64,000 bases of DNA from Gelidibacter sp038243395. Lineage in GTDB: Bacteria; Bacteroidota; Bacteroidia; Flavobacteriales; Flavobacteriaceae. Position 1 is the stretch's first letter. The number at the start of each line of letters is the position of its first letter. The translations under genes and the position numbers were made by a program. This document shows positions 55,618 through 64,000 of the stretch, in pieces. The stretch lies in NCBI GenBank assembly GCA_038243395.1, contig JBBSRC010000005.1, forward strand, positions 1 through 64,000, in the 5' to 3' direction. The notes below the pieces were generated by a model, which saw only the letters and a program-made list of their open reading frames with translations, was not told the DNA's origin and made no database searches.

Positions 55618-57720
55618 ATGAATGCCAAACTACAAACCCCTATCGATTACCTCAAAGGCGTCGGCCCAAATCGTGCCAATTTACTCCGAAGCGAACTCGG
55701 CATCCACACCTATCAAGATTTAATTAACCTTTTTCCAAACCGCTATATTGACAAAACGCAGTACTACAAAATCAACCAGTTGCAACAAAATAGCGCTGAT
55801 GTTCAAATTATTGGAGAAATAAGCAGCTTAAAAGAAGCTGGACAAGGCAGAGGAAAACGTTTAGTGGCTACATTCAAGGACGATACGGGAATAATCGAAC
55901 TTGTCTGGTTTAGAGGCCATAAATGGGTAAGAGAAAGCATCAAATTCGGGAAAAAATATGTGATTTTCGGAAAAACCAATTGGTTCAATGGTGTTTTTAG
56001 CATGCCACATCCCGAAATGGAACTGCTGGAAGAACATGAAAAGAATTTACGTTCTGCAATGCAGCCCATTTATCCTTCTACCGAAAAATTGTCAAACAAG
56101 GGCATTTCCAATCGTGTTTTGAACAAAATTATGCAGCAATTATTTCTGGAGACCAATGGACGATTTGAAGAAACACTCTCTGAAAATTTACGCGTAGAAC
56201 TCAAATTAATATCGAAAAGTAAAGCGCTTTTTAACATCCATTTTCCGGAGAGTCAAGAGTTGTTGGCACAGGCACAATTCCGATTAAAATTTGAAGAATT
56301 ATTTTACATTCAACTGCAATTGATCATCAAGAATTTGATCCACAAATCGAAAATTCAGGGGTTCAATTTTGTACATGTCGGACACTATTTTAATACGTTT
56401 TATCAAGAGCATTTACCCTTCGCTTTAACCAACGCCCAGAAACGAGTTTTAAGAGAAATCAGAGCTGATTTAGGAAGCAATGCCCAAATGAACCGTCTTT
56501 TGCAAGGCGATGTAGGCTCTGGAAAGACCATAGTAGCGCTCATGTCAATGCTAATGGCACTTGACAACGGTTTTCAAGCCTGCTTAATGGCGCCGACTGC
56601 TATTTTGTCAGTCCAACACTATCATGGCTTAGAAGAGTTGTGTAAAGAATTGAACATCAATATAAAGCTACTCATTGGTTCAACCAAAACTTCAGAGCGA
56701 AGAAAAATCCATGAAGCGCTCGAAAATGGTGAATTAAACATTTTAATCGGCACCCATGCCCTGCTCGAAGATAAAGTGAAATTCAAGAATTTAGGGCTAG
56801 CCGTCATCGATGAACAGCATCGGTTTGGAGTGGCGCAACGGAGTAAATTATGGCACAAAAACACCTCGCCTCCGCACATCTTAATTATGACCGCAACACC
56901 AATTCCGAGAACGTTGGCCATGTCCGTTTATGGCGATTTGGATGTGTCCGTAATTGACGAATTACCACCCGGAAGAAAGGATGTAAAAACGGTCCATCGG
57001 TATGATAGAAATCGACTGAAAGTTTTCAGATTCATAAGAGATGAGATTGCAAAAGGCAGGCAAATTTATATCGTTTATCCGCTGATCCAAGAAAGCGAAA
57101 AAATGGATTATAAAGATTTAATGGATGGTTACGAAAGTATCGTCAGGGAATTCCCGATGCCCGAATTTCAAATCTCAATTTTACACGGGCAAATGAAACC
57201 TGTCGATAAAGATTTCGAGATGCAACGTTTTGTAAAAGGCCAAACCCAAATCATGGTCGCCACCACCGTTATTGAGGTAGGGGTTAATGTACCAAATGCT
57301 TCTGTCATGATTATCGAAAGTGCAGAGCGATTTGGACTTTCTCAATTGCATCAATTAAGAGGGCGCGTAGGTCGCGGTGCTGAACAAAGCTATTGCATTT
57401 TGATGACGAGCCACAAACTTAGTGAGGACAGCAAAACCCGACTTCAAACAATGGTCAGCACTAATGATGGCTTTGAAATTGCCGAAGTAGATTTACAACT
57501 GCGAGGCCCGGGCGATATAATGGGAACGCAGCAAAGTGGTGTTTTAAATCTTAAAATAGCGGATGTGATCAAGGACAAGGATATTTTGCAACATGCCCGT
57601 CATCACGCTAAATCCATTTTAAAAGCCGATCCTTCCTTATCGCTTCCTGAGAATAAAGTTTTACGCTACACTTACGGACAGCTGAGCAAGTATAAAAATA
57701 TTTGGAATTATATTTCTTAG
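55618..57720 (+). CDS. recG: ATP-dependent DNA helicase RecG
   Basis: RecG remodels stalled forks and Holliday junctions. The 700-residue protein has the N-terminal wedge/OB part (IIGEISSLKEAGQGRGKRLV), then helicase motifs Walker A GDVGSGKT, DEQH-box (VIDEQHRFG), TATPIPRTLAM, and motif VI QLRGRVGRG. Start is ATG 55618; the TTG at 55600 in the same frame is less likely. Length and all motifs are normal. A weak -7-like TAAATTCG lies at 55605-55612, so the message may be leaderless. Confidence 0.96.
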   Translation: MNAKLQTPIDYLKGVGPNRANLLRSELGIHTYQDLINLFPNRYIDKTQYYKINQLQQNSADVQIIGEISSLKEAGQGRGKRLVATFKDDTGIIELVWFRGHKWVRESIKFGKKYVIFGKTNWFNGVFSMPHPEMELLEEHEKNLRSAMQPIYPSTEKLSNKGISNRVLNKIMQQLFLETNGRFEETLSENLRVELKLISKSKALFNIHFPESQELLAQAQFRLKFEELFYIQLQLIIKNLIHKSKIQGFNFVHVGHYFNTFYQEHLPFALTNAQKRVLREIRADLGSNAQMNRLLQGDVGSGKTIVALMSMLMALDNGFQACLMAPTAILSVQHYHGLEELCKELNINIKLLIGSTKTSERRKIHEALENGELNILIGTHALLEDKVKFKNLGLAVIDEQHRFGVAQRSKLWHKNTSPPHILIMTATPIPRTLAMSVYGDLDVSVIDELPPGRKDVKTVHRYDRNRLKVFRFIRDEIAKGRQIYIVYPLIQESEKMDYKDLMDGYESIVREFPMPEFQISILHGQMKPVDKDFEMQRFVKGQTQIMVATTVIEVGVNVPNASVMIIESAERFGLSQLHQLRGRVGRGAEQSYCILMTSHKLSEDSKTRLQTMVSTNDGFEIAEVDLQLRGPGDIMGTQQSGVLNLKIADVIKDKDILQHARHHAKSILKADPSLSLPENKVLRYTYGQLSKYKNIWNYIS

Positions 57721-58161
57721 TTGGGCAGGGATCTGTTGGCAGTTGGCAGTTGGCAGTCAACAGTCCGCCCCTACCGAAAAGGCACATTCGGGCGGGTCGG
57801 CAGTGGACAGTGCTGCCGCGCATAATCTAGAGAGAGGCAAATACTTTAAAGATAATCCACAGGGATTAAGTATATCTAAGGGAATTAAAAAATTTATAAA
57901 CGAAATTGAAAACGTTTACAAAGACAAAAAAAGCATCCAGAAAGAATGTCCACCCATAAATTAAACTGAAGCTTGTTTCATTCTTGAAATTTAAAATAAT
58001 AGTTTAGTATCGAAATTTTCAGAAACCAAGAAATCTTTGAAAATCCGTGAAATCCGTGTCAAAATTTTTAAAAAGCAGAGCTAGATTAACTAAAACTCAA
58101 AGATTTAACTTAATTTGATGACTTCAAAAAAACGAAACAAAATAAATAGCCAACTACACAA
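57721..58161. repeat. GCAGTTGGCAGT repeats and non-coding stretch
   Basis: Positions 57728-57765 repeat GGCAGTTGGCAGT and continue with a CCGCCC/GGGCGG inverted pair at about 57765-57797. An open frame (57743-57964) lies across these repeats and is judged false. Nothing else is recognised before the next gene. Confidence 0.55.
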
Positions 58162-59301
58162 ATGAGAACATTCAATTTTCTTTTATCAATCGCGATCTTA
58201 TTGATAATGTTGAGTTGTAAGGACACAAAAGAAGAAACCAAGCAATCCGATATCCTAGACACCAAACAATTGGAAGCCTATTTCTCTAACGAGATGCCCG
58301 CTAATGAACCGGGAGGCGCTATTTTAATCATGAAGGGCGACAGTATCATTTTCAGCAAGGGCTATGGGCTCGCCGATCTCGGACTAAAAACCAAGATTGA
58401 CGCCAATACCTTATTCAACATTGGCTCTATTTCAAAAACCTTTGTTTCCAATGCCATTCTGATGTTACAAGATGAAGGCAAGCTTTCCTTTGAAGATAAT
58501 TTGGCCAAATACTTTCCTGATTTTAAAAATAAGCAAATTGCCGAAAAAGTAAAAATAAAACATCTCATAACGCACACTTCGGGATTAGAGGACAATAGAC
58601 AGACCAAAACGGATTCTATATTTTATTTGAGTGCGAAAGATCTTGAAAACTGGTATCCAATCACGCAAGCTGAAAATCTGAATTTTGAACCTGGAACCCA
58701 TTTCGAATATTCCAATCCTGCATATAATGCCTTGGCTTTAATAATTGAAGAGGTCAGCGGAATGCAATGGCAAAAATATATTGCAGATAAAATTTTCAAT
58801 CCCTCTGGCATGAAAACCAGCACCATAACCGACGGGCCACATCCCGAAACTGGCGTATCTCACGCCTACATTAAAAGTAACGGGATTTGGCTCGAAAAAG
58901 ATTATGGCGAGGAGCCTACATTTGCTGCGGCTGGCAACGGCGGCGTTTGGAGCTCAGTCAGCGAATTAGCCAAATACGAACTGGCATTACAACAACACAA
59001 ATTCATGTCAGATGACATCTTACAAAATTCCAGAACCATAAAATCATGGTCAAATTGGCAAGATGCCACACCACCGTTTATAGGTTGGTCTTGGTTTATT
59101 GACAAAACACCCGACGGTTTAAAAACAGTGGGGCACACTGGGAGTCAAGGTGGTTTTCTATGCAACTACGTTACAGTTCCTGAAAAAGATATTACTTTTA
59201 TTATTCTTTGCAATACCCCAAGAGATGTTGACGGATTTACAGATTTTATTACAGAATGGCTCAGCAAGAACAATTGGTTGGAAAAAGCGAATAAAATTTA
59301 A
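58162..59301 (+). CDS. Serine hydrolase lipoprotein (class C beta-lactamase fold)
   Basis: The 379-residue protein has a lipoprotein signal peptide (lipobox LMLSC, Cys19). The penicillin-binding fold motifs are complete: S89-I-S-K92, Y183-S-N185 and HTG in TVGHTGSQGG near residue 330. Proteins of this type include peptidases, esterases and beta-lactamases, so the substrate is unclear. It lies 50 bp before another serine hydrolase gene of a different class, and the two may share a transcript. Confidence 0.9.
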   Translation: MRTFNFLLSIAILLIMLSCKDTKEETKQSDILDTKQLEAYFSNEMPANEPGGAILIMKGDSIIFSKGYGLADLGLKTKIDANTLFNIGSISKTFVSNAILMLQDEGKLSFEDNLAKYFPDFKNKQIAEKVKIKHLITHTSGLEDNRQTKTDSIFYLSAKDLENWYPITQAENLNFEPGTHFEYSNPAYNALALIIEEVSGMQWQKYIADKIFNPSGMKTSTITDGPHPETGVSHAYIKSNGIWLEKDYGEEPTFAAAGNGGVWSSVSELAKYELALQQHKFMSDDILQNSRTIKSWSNWQDATPPFIGWSWFIDKTPDGLKTVGHTGSQGGFLCNYVTVPEKDITFIILCNTPRDVDGFTDFITEWLSKNNWLEKANKI

Positions 59302-59351
59302 ATACAAAGACTAACATCTTATATTTCATAATGATCATCTGACCTCAAATC

Positions 59352-60272
59352 ATGAAACATCTAAAAACTGCTTTTAAAATTACGTTTGTTTCGTTATTAC
59401 TGTTCACTTCTTCTTGTGAAGAGAAATTATCTAAAAAAGAAAATTTAAAAAGAACCGTCCAAGCTCAAATTGATTCCATAGAAGGCATAGTAGCCGTTGC
59501 ATTTTACAGTTTATCTGAGCCTAAGGACAGTTTACTGATTAATGTGGATGAAAAATTTCATGCCGCTAGCACGATGAAAGTCCCTGTGATGATCGAGCTG
59601 TTTAAACAAGCTTCCGAAGGAAAATTAGATTTGAAGGATTCGATTTTACTGAAAAACGAATTTAAAAGCATCGTGGACGGGAGTTTATTCAGTATGGCTA
59701 TTAATGATGACAGTGACGATATTATCTACAAACAAATCGGAAGCAGAGTAGCGCTAAAAGATTTGATGCATAGCATGATTACCGTGAGCAGTAATTTGGC
59801 AACCAATGTACTGATTGAACTGGTTGATGCTAAAAAGACAACCGCAACCATGCGAAATTTAGGTGCAAAAAACATAGATGTTTTGAGAGGCGTCGAAGAT
59901 CAAAAAGCATATGATCAAGGCTTGAGCAATTCTACAACCGGCAGGGATTTGATGATTATTATGGAAGCCATCGCCAATCATACTGCAGGCAAACAGGAGG
60001 ATTGCGACGCGATGCTTGCCATTTTAAAAGATCAACAACACAACGATATGATTCCGTTGTATTTACCTAAAGAGGTAACAGTGGCCCACAAAACAGGATC
60101 GATAACAGGAGTGCATCACGATGCGGGAATTGTGTATTTACCGGATGGCAGTTCTTATATACTAGTATTGCTTTCTAAAAATTTAAAAGATTTTGACAAA
60201 GGAACCGATCAATTAGCTGAAATATCAAAAACTTTTTACGATTATGTCATTAGTAAAAATGATAATCCGTAA
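59352..60272 (+). CDS. Class A beta-lactamase-related serine hydrolase lipoprotein
   Basis: The 306-residue protein has a lipobox-type signal (SSC, Cys22) and the class A motifs S73-T-M-K76, S146-S-N148 (SDN-like) and K247-T-G249. An acidic pair follows in RGVEDQKAYDQG, in the omega-loop position, so E182 may be the deacylating base. Related Bacteroidota proteins include both true beta-lactamases and hydrolases of unknown substrate, so resistance should not be assumed. The gap to the previous gene is 50 bp. Confidence 0.86.
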   Translation: MKHLKTAFKITFVSLLLFTSSCEEKLSKKENLKRTVQAQIDSIEGIVAVAFYSLSEPKDSLLINVDEKFHAASTMKVPVMIELFKQASEGKLDLKDSILLKNEFKSIVDGSLFSMAINDDSDDIIYKQIGSRVALKDLMHSMITVSSNLATNVLIELVDAKKTTATMRNLGAKNIDVLRGVEDQKAYDQGLSNSTTGRDLMIIMEAIANHTAGKQEDCDAMLAILKDQQHNDMIPLYLPKEVTVAHKTGSITGVHHDAGIVYLPDGSSYILVLLSKNLKDFDKGTDQLAEISKTFYDYVISKNDNP

Positions 60273-60298
60273 AAACTCCTAATTTAATTTTGAACACC

Positions 60299-60422
60299 CC
60301 CCCGCTTCAGCTGGGGATCAGAAATGAAAAAGTAGATGGCTTCAGCCAAACTATCATCTCGGGTATAATTTGGCTAAAGCCTTTTGCTCTTCTCGCTTCC
60401 ATATCCCGAGCTAAAGCTTGGG
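60299..60422. repeat. Nested palindromic (REP/MITE-like) element
   Basis: Outer arms at 60299-60318 and 60403-60422 match at about 16 of 20 positions. Inner arms GGCTTCAGCCAAA (60338-60350) and TTTGGCTAAAGCC (60369-60381) match at 12 of 13. The repeated GCTTTAGC/GGCTAAAGCC theme recurs at about 60551. The element fills the gap after the class A gene and could fold into a two-level hairpin. Confidence 0.6.
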
Positions 60423-60707
60423 ATTACTGTTGGATTGCACAAATAATTCCATAGGTAAACTTGAATTAAAATTGTTCGCTTGACAGTAGTTTACACCTTT
60501 CGGTTTTGACCTTTCGACTTCATTTTACTGATTGGAATCAAAAGGCTAAAGCTAACAAAGCTAAATTTAGGTATTCAAAAGACAATCATTTTTATAATTA
60601 ACGAAATACTTTTACACTATACACCCGATTGATTGACATTCATAATATTTTAAACAAAAAACAGATTTGGCTCTTATTTTGAGCGCTCAACCAACCACCA
60701 ATTATCC

Positions 60708-60715
60708 TATCTTTG
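60708..60715 (+). promoter_or_regulatory. -7 box of Dus gene
   Basis: TATCTTTG matches the -7 consensus and lies within the extended frame. It supports the ATG at 60733 as the start. Confidence 0.6.
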
Positions 60716-60732
60716 CCCAGCTAAACTACAAG

Positions 60733-61698
60733 ATGGCTTCTACTCTACTTTCATCACCTTTACAAGGTTTTACAGATTTCAGGTTTCGTAATGCCTTCAA
60801 CCATTACTTCGGCGGTATCGATACTTTTTACGCGCCCTACATTCGACTTAATGGAAAGCTAAAAATTAAGCAATCCTACCAAAATGATTTATTGCCAGAA
60901 AACAACGCGACTTTAGAAGTGATTCCACAAGTGATTACCAACGATCCCGATGAGTTTATTTTTGTGGCCAAGTACGTGCAAAGTTTAGGCTACAAAGAAT
61001 TGAATTGGAATTTAGGCTGTCCTTACCCCATGGTTACCAAATCCGGAATGGGTTCTGGATTAATTTGCAATCCTTCACGAATTAATGAGGTTTTATATAA
61101 AGCACACAATGAAACGGACATTCTAGTGTCTATGAAAATGAGAATGGGATATGAAAACGCAGAAGAAATTCTGGACGCTTTTCCCATCCTCGATCAATAT
61201 CCCCTTAAAAACATTGCTATCCACGCCAGAATTGGAAAGCAACTCTACAAAGGCCCCGTCGATTTGGATGCTTTCGAAAAATGCATTCCTAGCACCAAAC
61301 ACAAGTTGTATTATAACGGAGATATTACCAGTGTTTCCGCTTTTAAAGCGATTGAAAAACGTTTTCCACAAATCGATCAATTCATGATTGGTCGTGGCCT
61401 AATAGCTGATCCTTTTTTACCAAGTATGATAAAAAATGATACTTCGGAATATCCTAAAGAGCGATGGTCAATTTTCTCAGAATTTCATGATACCATTTAC
61501 CAGCAATACGACGCATATTTATCTGGACCAACCCCGATAAAAATGAAAATGTTAGGGTTTTGGGAATTCTTTTCTCAATCGACCTCAAATCCACAAAAAA
61601 CCTATAAAGCCATAAAAAAGGCTGATAATCCTATAAAATATCGAAAAGCAGTGGATCAAATCTTAAATACGGAAGTGAAAGTTAATAACGCTTTCTAA
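60733..61698 (+). CDS. tRNA-dihydrouridine synthase family protein
   Basis: The enzyme reduces uridine to dihydrouridine in tRNA using FMN. With the start at ATG 60733 (MASTLLSSPLQGFTD) it has 321 residues. The FMN/substrate part has NLGCPYP with catalytic cysteine C96, VTKSGMGSGL, MKMRMGY, HARIGKQLYKGPVD and IGRGLIADPF. The usual HGRT motif is altered to HARI. The frame upstream of 60733 is dropped because a -7 box lies in it. Family is clear; the exact target uridine (DusA, B or C type) is not. Confidence 0.9.
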   Translation: MASTLLSSPLQGFTDFRFRNAFNHYFGGIDTFYAPYIRLNGKLKIKQSYQNDLLPENNATLEVIPQVITNDPDEFIFVAKYVQSLGYKELNWNLGCPYPMVTKSGMGSGLICNPSRINEVLYKAHNETDILVSMKMRMGYENAEEILDAFPILDQYPLKNIAIHARIGKQLYKGPVDLDAFEKCIPSTKHKLYYNGDITSVSAFKAIEKRFPQIDQFMIGRGLIADPFLPSMIKNDTSEYPKERWSIFSEFHDTIYQQYDAYLSGPTPIKMKMLGFWEFFSQSTSNPQKTYKAIKKADNPIKYRKAVDQILNTEVKVNNAF

Positions 61699-61788
61699 AA
61701 AAATCACAGACAAAAACTTACGGTTCGTGTGGTCGGTATTCTCAGCTCCGATAGCAACTCTTTCTATTACTACATCTTAAAATATCAC

Positions 61789-61796
61789 TATCTTTG
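61789..61796 (+). promoter_or_regulatory. -7 box of miaE
   Basis: TATCTTTG, an exact match, lies 45 bp upstream of the miaE ATG. Confidence 0.55.
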
Positions 61797-61841
61797 ACAA
61801 GTATTTCAGAATAATCATCCGTACAATTTTATTAGAATAAA

Positions 61842-62423
61842 ATGCTACATCTTAAATTAGAGACAGATCCGCGTTGGGCTGTTATTGCCGAAGAAAATAT
61901 CGAAGAAATTTTGACCGATCATGCGTGGTGCGAACAAAAAGCGGCTACAAATGCAATTACAATCATTACTCAAAATTCTCATTATCCAGATTTGGTAACC
62001 GATTTATTGGAACTTGCCAGAGAAGAACTGGAACATTTTCAAATGGTTCATGAAATCATAAAAAAAAGAGGCTATACTTTGGGAAGGGAGCGCAAAGACA
62101 ATTATGTGAATGAACTTTATAAGTTTATGAACAAAGGCGGCAGTCCGTTGCAGAGCATGGTTGACAGACTCCTGTTTTCTGCCATGATTGAGGCGCGAAG
62201 TTGCGAACGTTTTAAAATGTTATCAGAACATGTTGCAGACCCTGAACTTTCAAAATTCTATTATGATTTAATGGTTAGTGAAGCTGGCCATTACACACTT
62301 TTTATAACTTATGCTCGTAAGTATGGAAAAGATATCGATGTGGATCAACGCTGGAAAGACCTTGTAGATTTTGAAGGCGAGTTAATAAAAAAATACGGAA
62401 AGAGCGAAAGTATTCATGGGTAA
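61842..62423 (+). CDS. miaE: tRNA-(ms2io6A)-hydroxylase MiaE
   Basis: MiaE is a di-iron monooxygenase that hydroxylates ms2i6A at position 37 of tRNAs reading codons that start with U. The 193-residue protein has the ferritin-like four-helix fold with metal ligands in ENIEEILTDHAWCEQ, REELEHFQMVH, IEARSCERF and SEAGHYTLF. Length is normal. It follows the Dus gene, also a tRNA modification enzyme, but has its own -7 box. Confidence 0.93.
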   Translation: MLHLKLETDPRWAVIAEENIEEILTDHAWCEQKAATNAITIITQNSHYPDLVTDLLELAREELEHFQMVHEIIKKRGYTLGRERKDNYVNELYKFMNKGGSPLQSMVDRLLFSAMIEARSCERFKMLSEHVADPELSKFYYDLMVSEAGHYTLFITYARKYGKDIDVDQRWKDLVDFEGELIKKYGKSESIHG

Positions 62424-62427
62424 AAAG

Positions 62428-62480
62428 TGAAATTGAAAATGAAGTTAAAATTGAAATCGAAGTTGAAAGTGTAGAAATCG
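62428..62480. repeat. GAAGTTGAA-type polypurine tract
   Basis: The tract GAAATTGAAAATGAAGTTAA continues in the same style to about 62480, between two convergent genes. It matches the tracts at 33681-33718 and 41451-41535. Confidence 0.55.
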
Positions 62481-62505
62481 ATTGGCGATGAACTTGTTTA
62501 TAAAA

Positions 62506-63711
62506 TTATTCTGCCAAAAGCTCATCTATAAAACTTTCAAATTCCTTCTTAAAATCAACATAATCTTTACCCGTTGCAGGACCACTAAAACCAGTGTGTA
62601 TCTTACGAACTTTTCCGGTTCTATCAAGAAATATGGTGGTTGGATACGATAAAATATGATTCAACATCGGTAATTTCTTCTGCGCCTCCTCCTTATTTGA
62701 TGTACCATATTGTGCCAGCAAGACAGGATATTCGATTCCAGTTCTATCTTTCAAATCCCTGATACTTTTAAATGCTTTTGCTTCGGTTTTTGCATATTCA
62801 AAAGCCAGCGCTACAAATTCTATGTCTTTTTCTGAATTGTTATTATAATATTCCGCAAAATATTTGGTCTCGTCCAAACAGTTGGGACACCAGGTTCCCA
62901 TAATCTGAACAATCACAACCTTATCTTTAAACTGCGAATCATTCAAGGATACCATCGTGCTATCTGTTTCGGGGAAACTGAATTCCATCCGTTCATACCC
63001 CTCCTTTAAAAAAGTAAGTGCATTGGCATCAGGCAATTCAAAAAGAGCATTTCGTTTTGCTTCGAAAGGCTGGCTCCATGTATCTCCGGAATAGAACGTA
63101 CCATTCATAGTACTGTCCGTTACTATTGCAGTGAACAAATAAGCATGCGCACCGTCAAAAGTTGACATTTTAAGCTGATTGCCATCGACTACGCCTTCCA
63201 AGTATCTATAATCGCCGGTTTTAGTCTGAAAAGTCCCCGTTACTTTTTGGTCTTTTTGTTTAAAAACTCCTTTAGCAAGATTCCGATCAGAATCGTCACC
63301 AAAAACAACTTCCCAAATTCCGGACATATCGGTTGCTGCTGGCTCACTCAATTCAAAGCGTTCTTTGGAATTATAAAAAGCCTCAAAAGGCATTTTCGTA
63401 CCAAAGGTTTCGTTGGTAAAACTTCCTACCATTCCATTGTCTATCAATTTGACCACAATATATCCCTCAAAGACTGGCATTTTAATATAAACGGAATCAT
63501 TTTTATAAGTGATTTCATCAACTAAAATAACTTCTTCAGCATTAAATATTTTTATGGAGGTATCCGAAGTAACTTCAAAATTAAAAGGTAAATTTTCCTG
63601 TGCATTGACCTTCAGTTGAGCTAAATACATGCCATGTGGCATTGTCTTGGTAGTATACCTATTACAGGAGAAAAATAAAAAAAGAAGTAAAATAACTGAT
63701 AATTGCTTCAT
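62506..63711 (-). CDS. TlpA-family thioredoxin-like lipoprotein
   Basis: The 401-residue protein has a lipobox signal (FFSC, Cys16). It has beta-rich N-terminal domains (about 30-240) followed by a thioredoxin fold with redox motif WCPNC (W274, Cys275, Cys278) and a cis-proline region SYPTTIFLD. It is related in style to the TlpA lipoprotein at 13.4 kb but has a different N-terminal half and a different CXXC pair. It is probably a periplasmic thiol-disulfide oxidoreductase of unknown partner. Confidence 0.88.
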   Translation of the reverse strand: MKQLSVILLLFLFFSCNRYTTKTMPHGMYLAQLKVNAQENLPFNFEVTSDTSIKIFNAEEVILVDEITYKNDSVYIKMPVFEGYIVVKLIDNGMVGSFTNETFGTKMPFEAFYNSKERFELSEPAATDMSGIWEVVFGDDSDRNLAKGVFKQKDQKVTGTFQTKTGDYRYLEGVVDGNQLKMSTFDGAHAYLFTAIVTDSTMNGTFYSGDTWSQPFEAKRNALFELPDANALTFLKEGYERMEFSFPETDSTMVSLNDSQFKDKVVIVQIMGTWCPNCLDETKYFAEYYNNNSEKDIEFVALAFEYAKTEAKAFKSIRDLKDRTGIEYPVLLAQYGTSNKEEAQKKLPMLNHILSYPTTIFLDRTGKVRKIHTGFSGPATGKDYVDFKKEFESFIDELLAE

Positions 63712-63908
63712 TGGGCTACTGCGCTTATTTTAATGAATTCAAAATAAAGCTAAAATACAGAGAAAATAAAATTATTAACCATTTCTATAACTATATACTA
63801 TTATTATCTTTACGCCGAATTTGACACAAGACTGATAGTAGGCGGAATGAAGACGATTCAAATTCAAAAACTCGGAACAAAATACAGCTACAGCATAATA
63901 CTCAAAAA

Positions 63909-64000
63909 ATGAAGATTTCTTATAATTGGTTAAAACAATTCGTAAATATTGATTGGACGCCAGAACAAACTAGCGAACTCTTGACAGACTTAGGACTGGA
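63909..64000 (+). CDS. pheT: Phenylalanyl-tRNA synthetase beta subunit, 3'-truncated by window edge
   Basis: The first 30 codons read MKISYNWLKQFVNIDWTPEQ, then TSELLTDLGLE, the standard start of PheT. The gene runs off the right edge. PheT forms the heterotetrameric synthetase with PheS. A near-match -7 box TATCTTTA lies at 63805-63812, about 95 bp upstream. Confidence 0.85.
   Translation, partial: MKISYNWLKQFVNIDWTPEQTSELLTDLGL

Noticed and set aside
57743..57964. Open frame of 73 codons after recG
   Set aside because: Its first part is translated GCAGT simple repeat and a GC-rich inverted pair, and no family is recognised in the rest.
59352..60272. Antibiotic-resistance beta-lactamase call for the class A-like protein
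   Set aside because: The motifs fit the fold, but related Bacteroidota proteins have other or unknown substrates, so resistance cannot be claimed.
1..64000. CRISPR array or tRNA/rRNA genes
   Set aside because: The only regular repeat array has no spacers, and no cloverleaf-type sequence or rRNA signature was recognised by eye.

Overview
The window reads as chromosome of a member of the Bacteroidota, most likely a marine-type Flavobacteriaceae. The grounds are low GC, almost no Shine-Dalgarno sequences, and at least a dozen upstream boxes fitting the Bacteroidota -7 consensus TAnnTTTG. Gene content agrees: DUF4369-type TlpA lipoproteins, a fused alpha/beta E1 dehydrogenase, a tricorn-like S41 peptidase, a lone HsdR N-terminal protein beside holA, and intergenic repeats typical of the group. 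This is family-level inference only.

Positions 1-11,882 form an accessory region. From the left it holds the 3' part of a HipA-type kinase gene, then a compact four-gene minus-strand operon (7374 to 1063) that I read as a Wadjet / MksBEFG-type SMC anti-plasmid system: JetA kleisin, JetB, JetC SMC-like ATPase and JetD Toprim nuclease. A broken serine hydrolase gene follows, then a frameshifted HTH gene, an antitoxin-like orphan, an intact HigBA module with a clear inverted-repeat operator, and a tyrosine recombinase. The recombinase abuts the 3' end of mnmE, a known island insertion site. Together they look like a partly decayed defence and mobile island.

From mnmE (11,883) to the right edge the region is mostly housekeeping and envelope genes. 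These include mnmE, a TlpA lipoprotein, a rhomboid protease, a lipid A-type acyltransferase, a class V aminotransferase, glmM, an AcpH-like phosphodiesterase and a frameshifted tricorn-like peptidase. Next come uvrA, a LOG-family protein, a catalytically dead M1-like/beta-barrel fusion, an S9 peptidase, a fused alpha-ketoacid dehydrogenase E1, DoxX, PfpI, holA, a GT2 glycosyltransferase, an OmpA lipoprotein and a YrdC-family protein. The last stretch has uvrD, an AsmA-like protein, a patatin, an M1 aminopeptidase, recG, two penicillin-binding-fold serine hydrolases, a Dus enzyme, miaE, a second TlpA lipoprotein and the first codons of pheT.

The spaces between genes are rich in simple and palindromic repeats: a nine-copy 24-bp tandem array, CACAGAG-type repeats, GAAGTTGAA tracts, GCAGT tracts and a nested REP-like palindrome. 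Two gene relics lie in apparently empty stretches: a secreted-protein pseudogene at 39.8-40.4 kb and an esterase relic at 46.6-47.0 kb. Several lesions are single-base changes in homopolymer runs, so some may be sequencing errors. No tRNA, rRNA or CRISPR array was seen.
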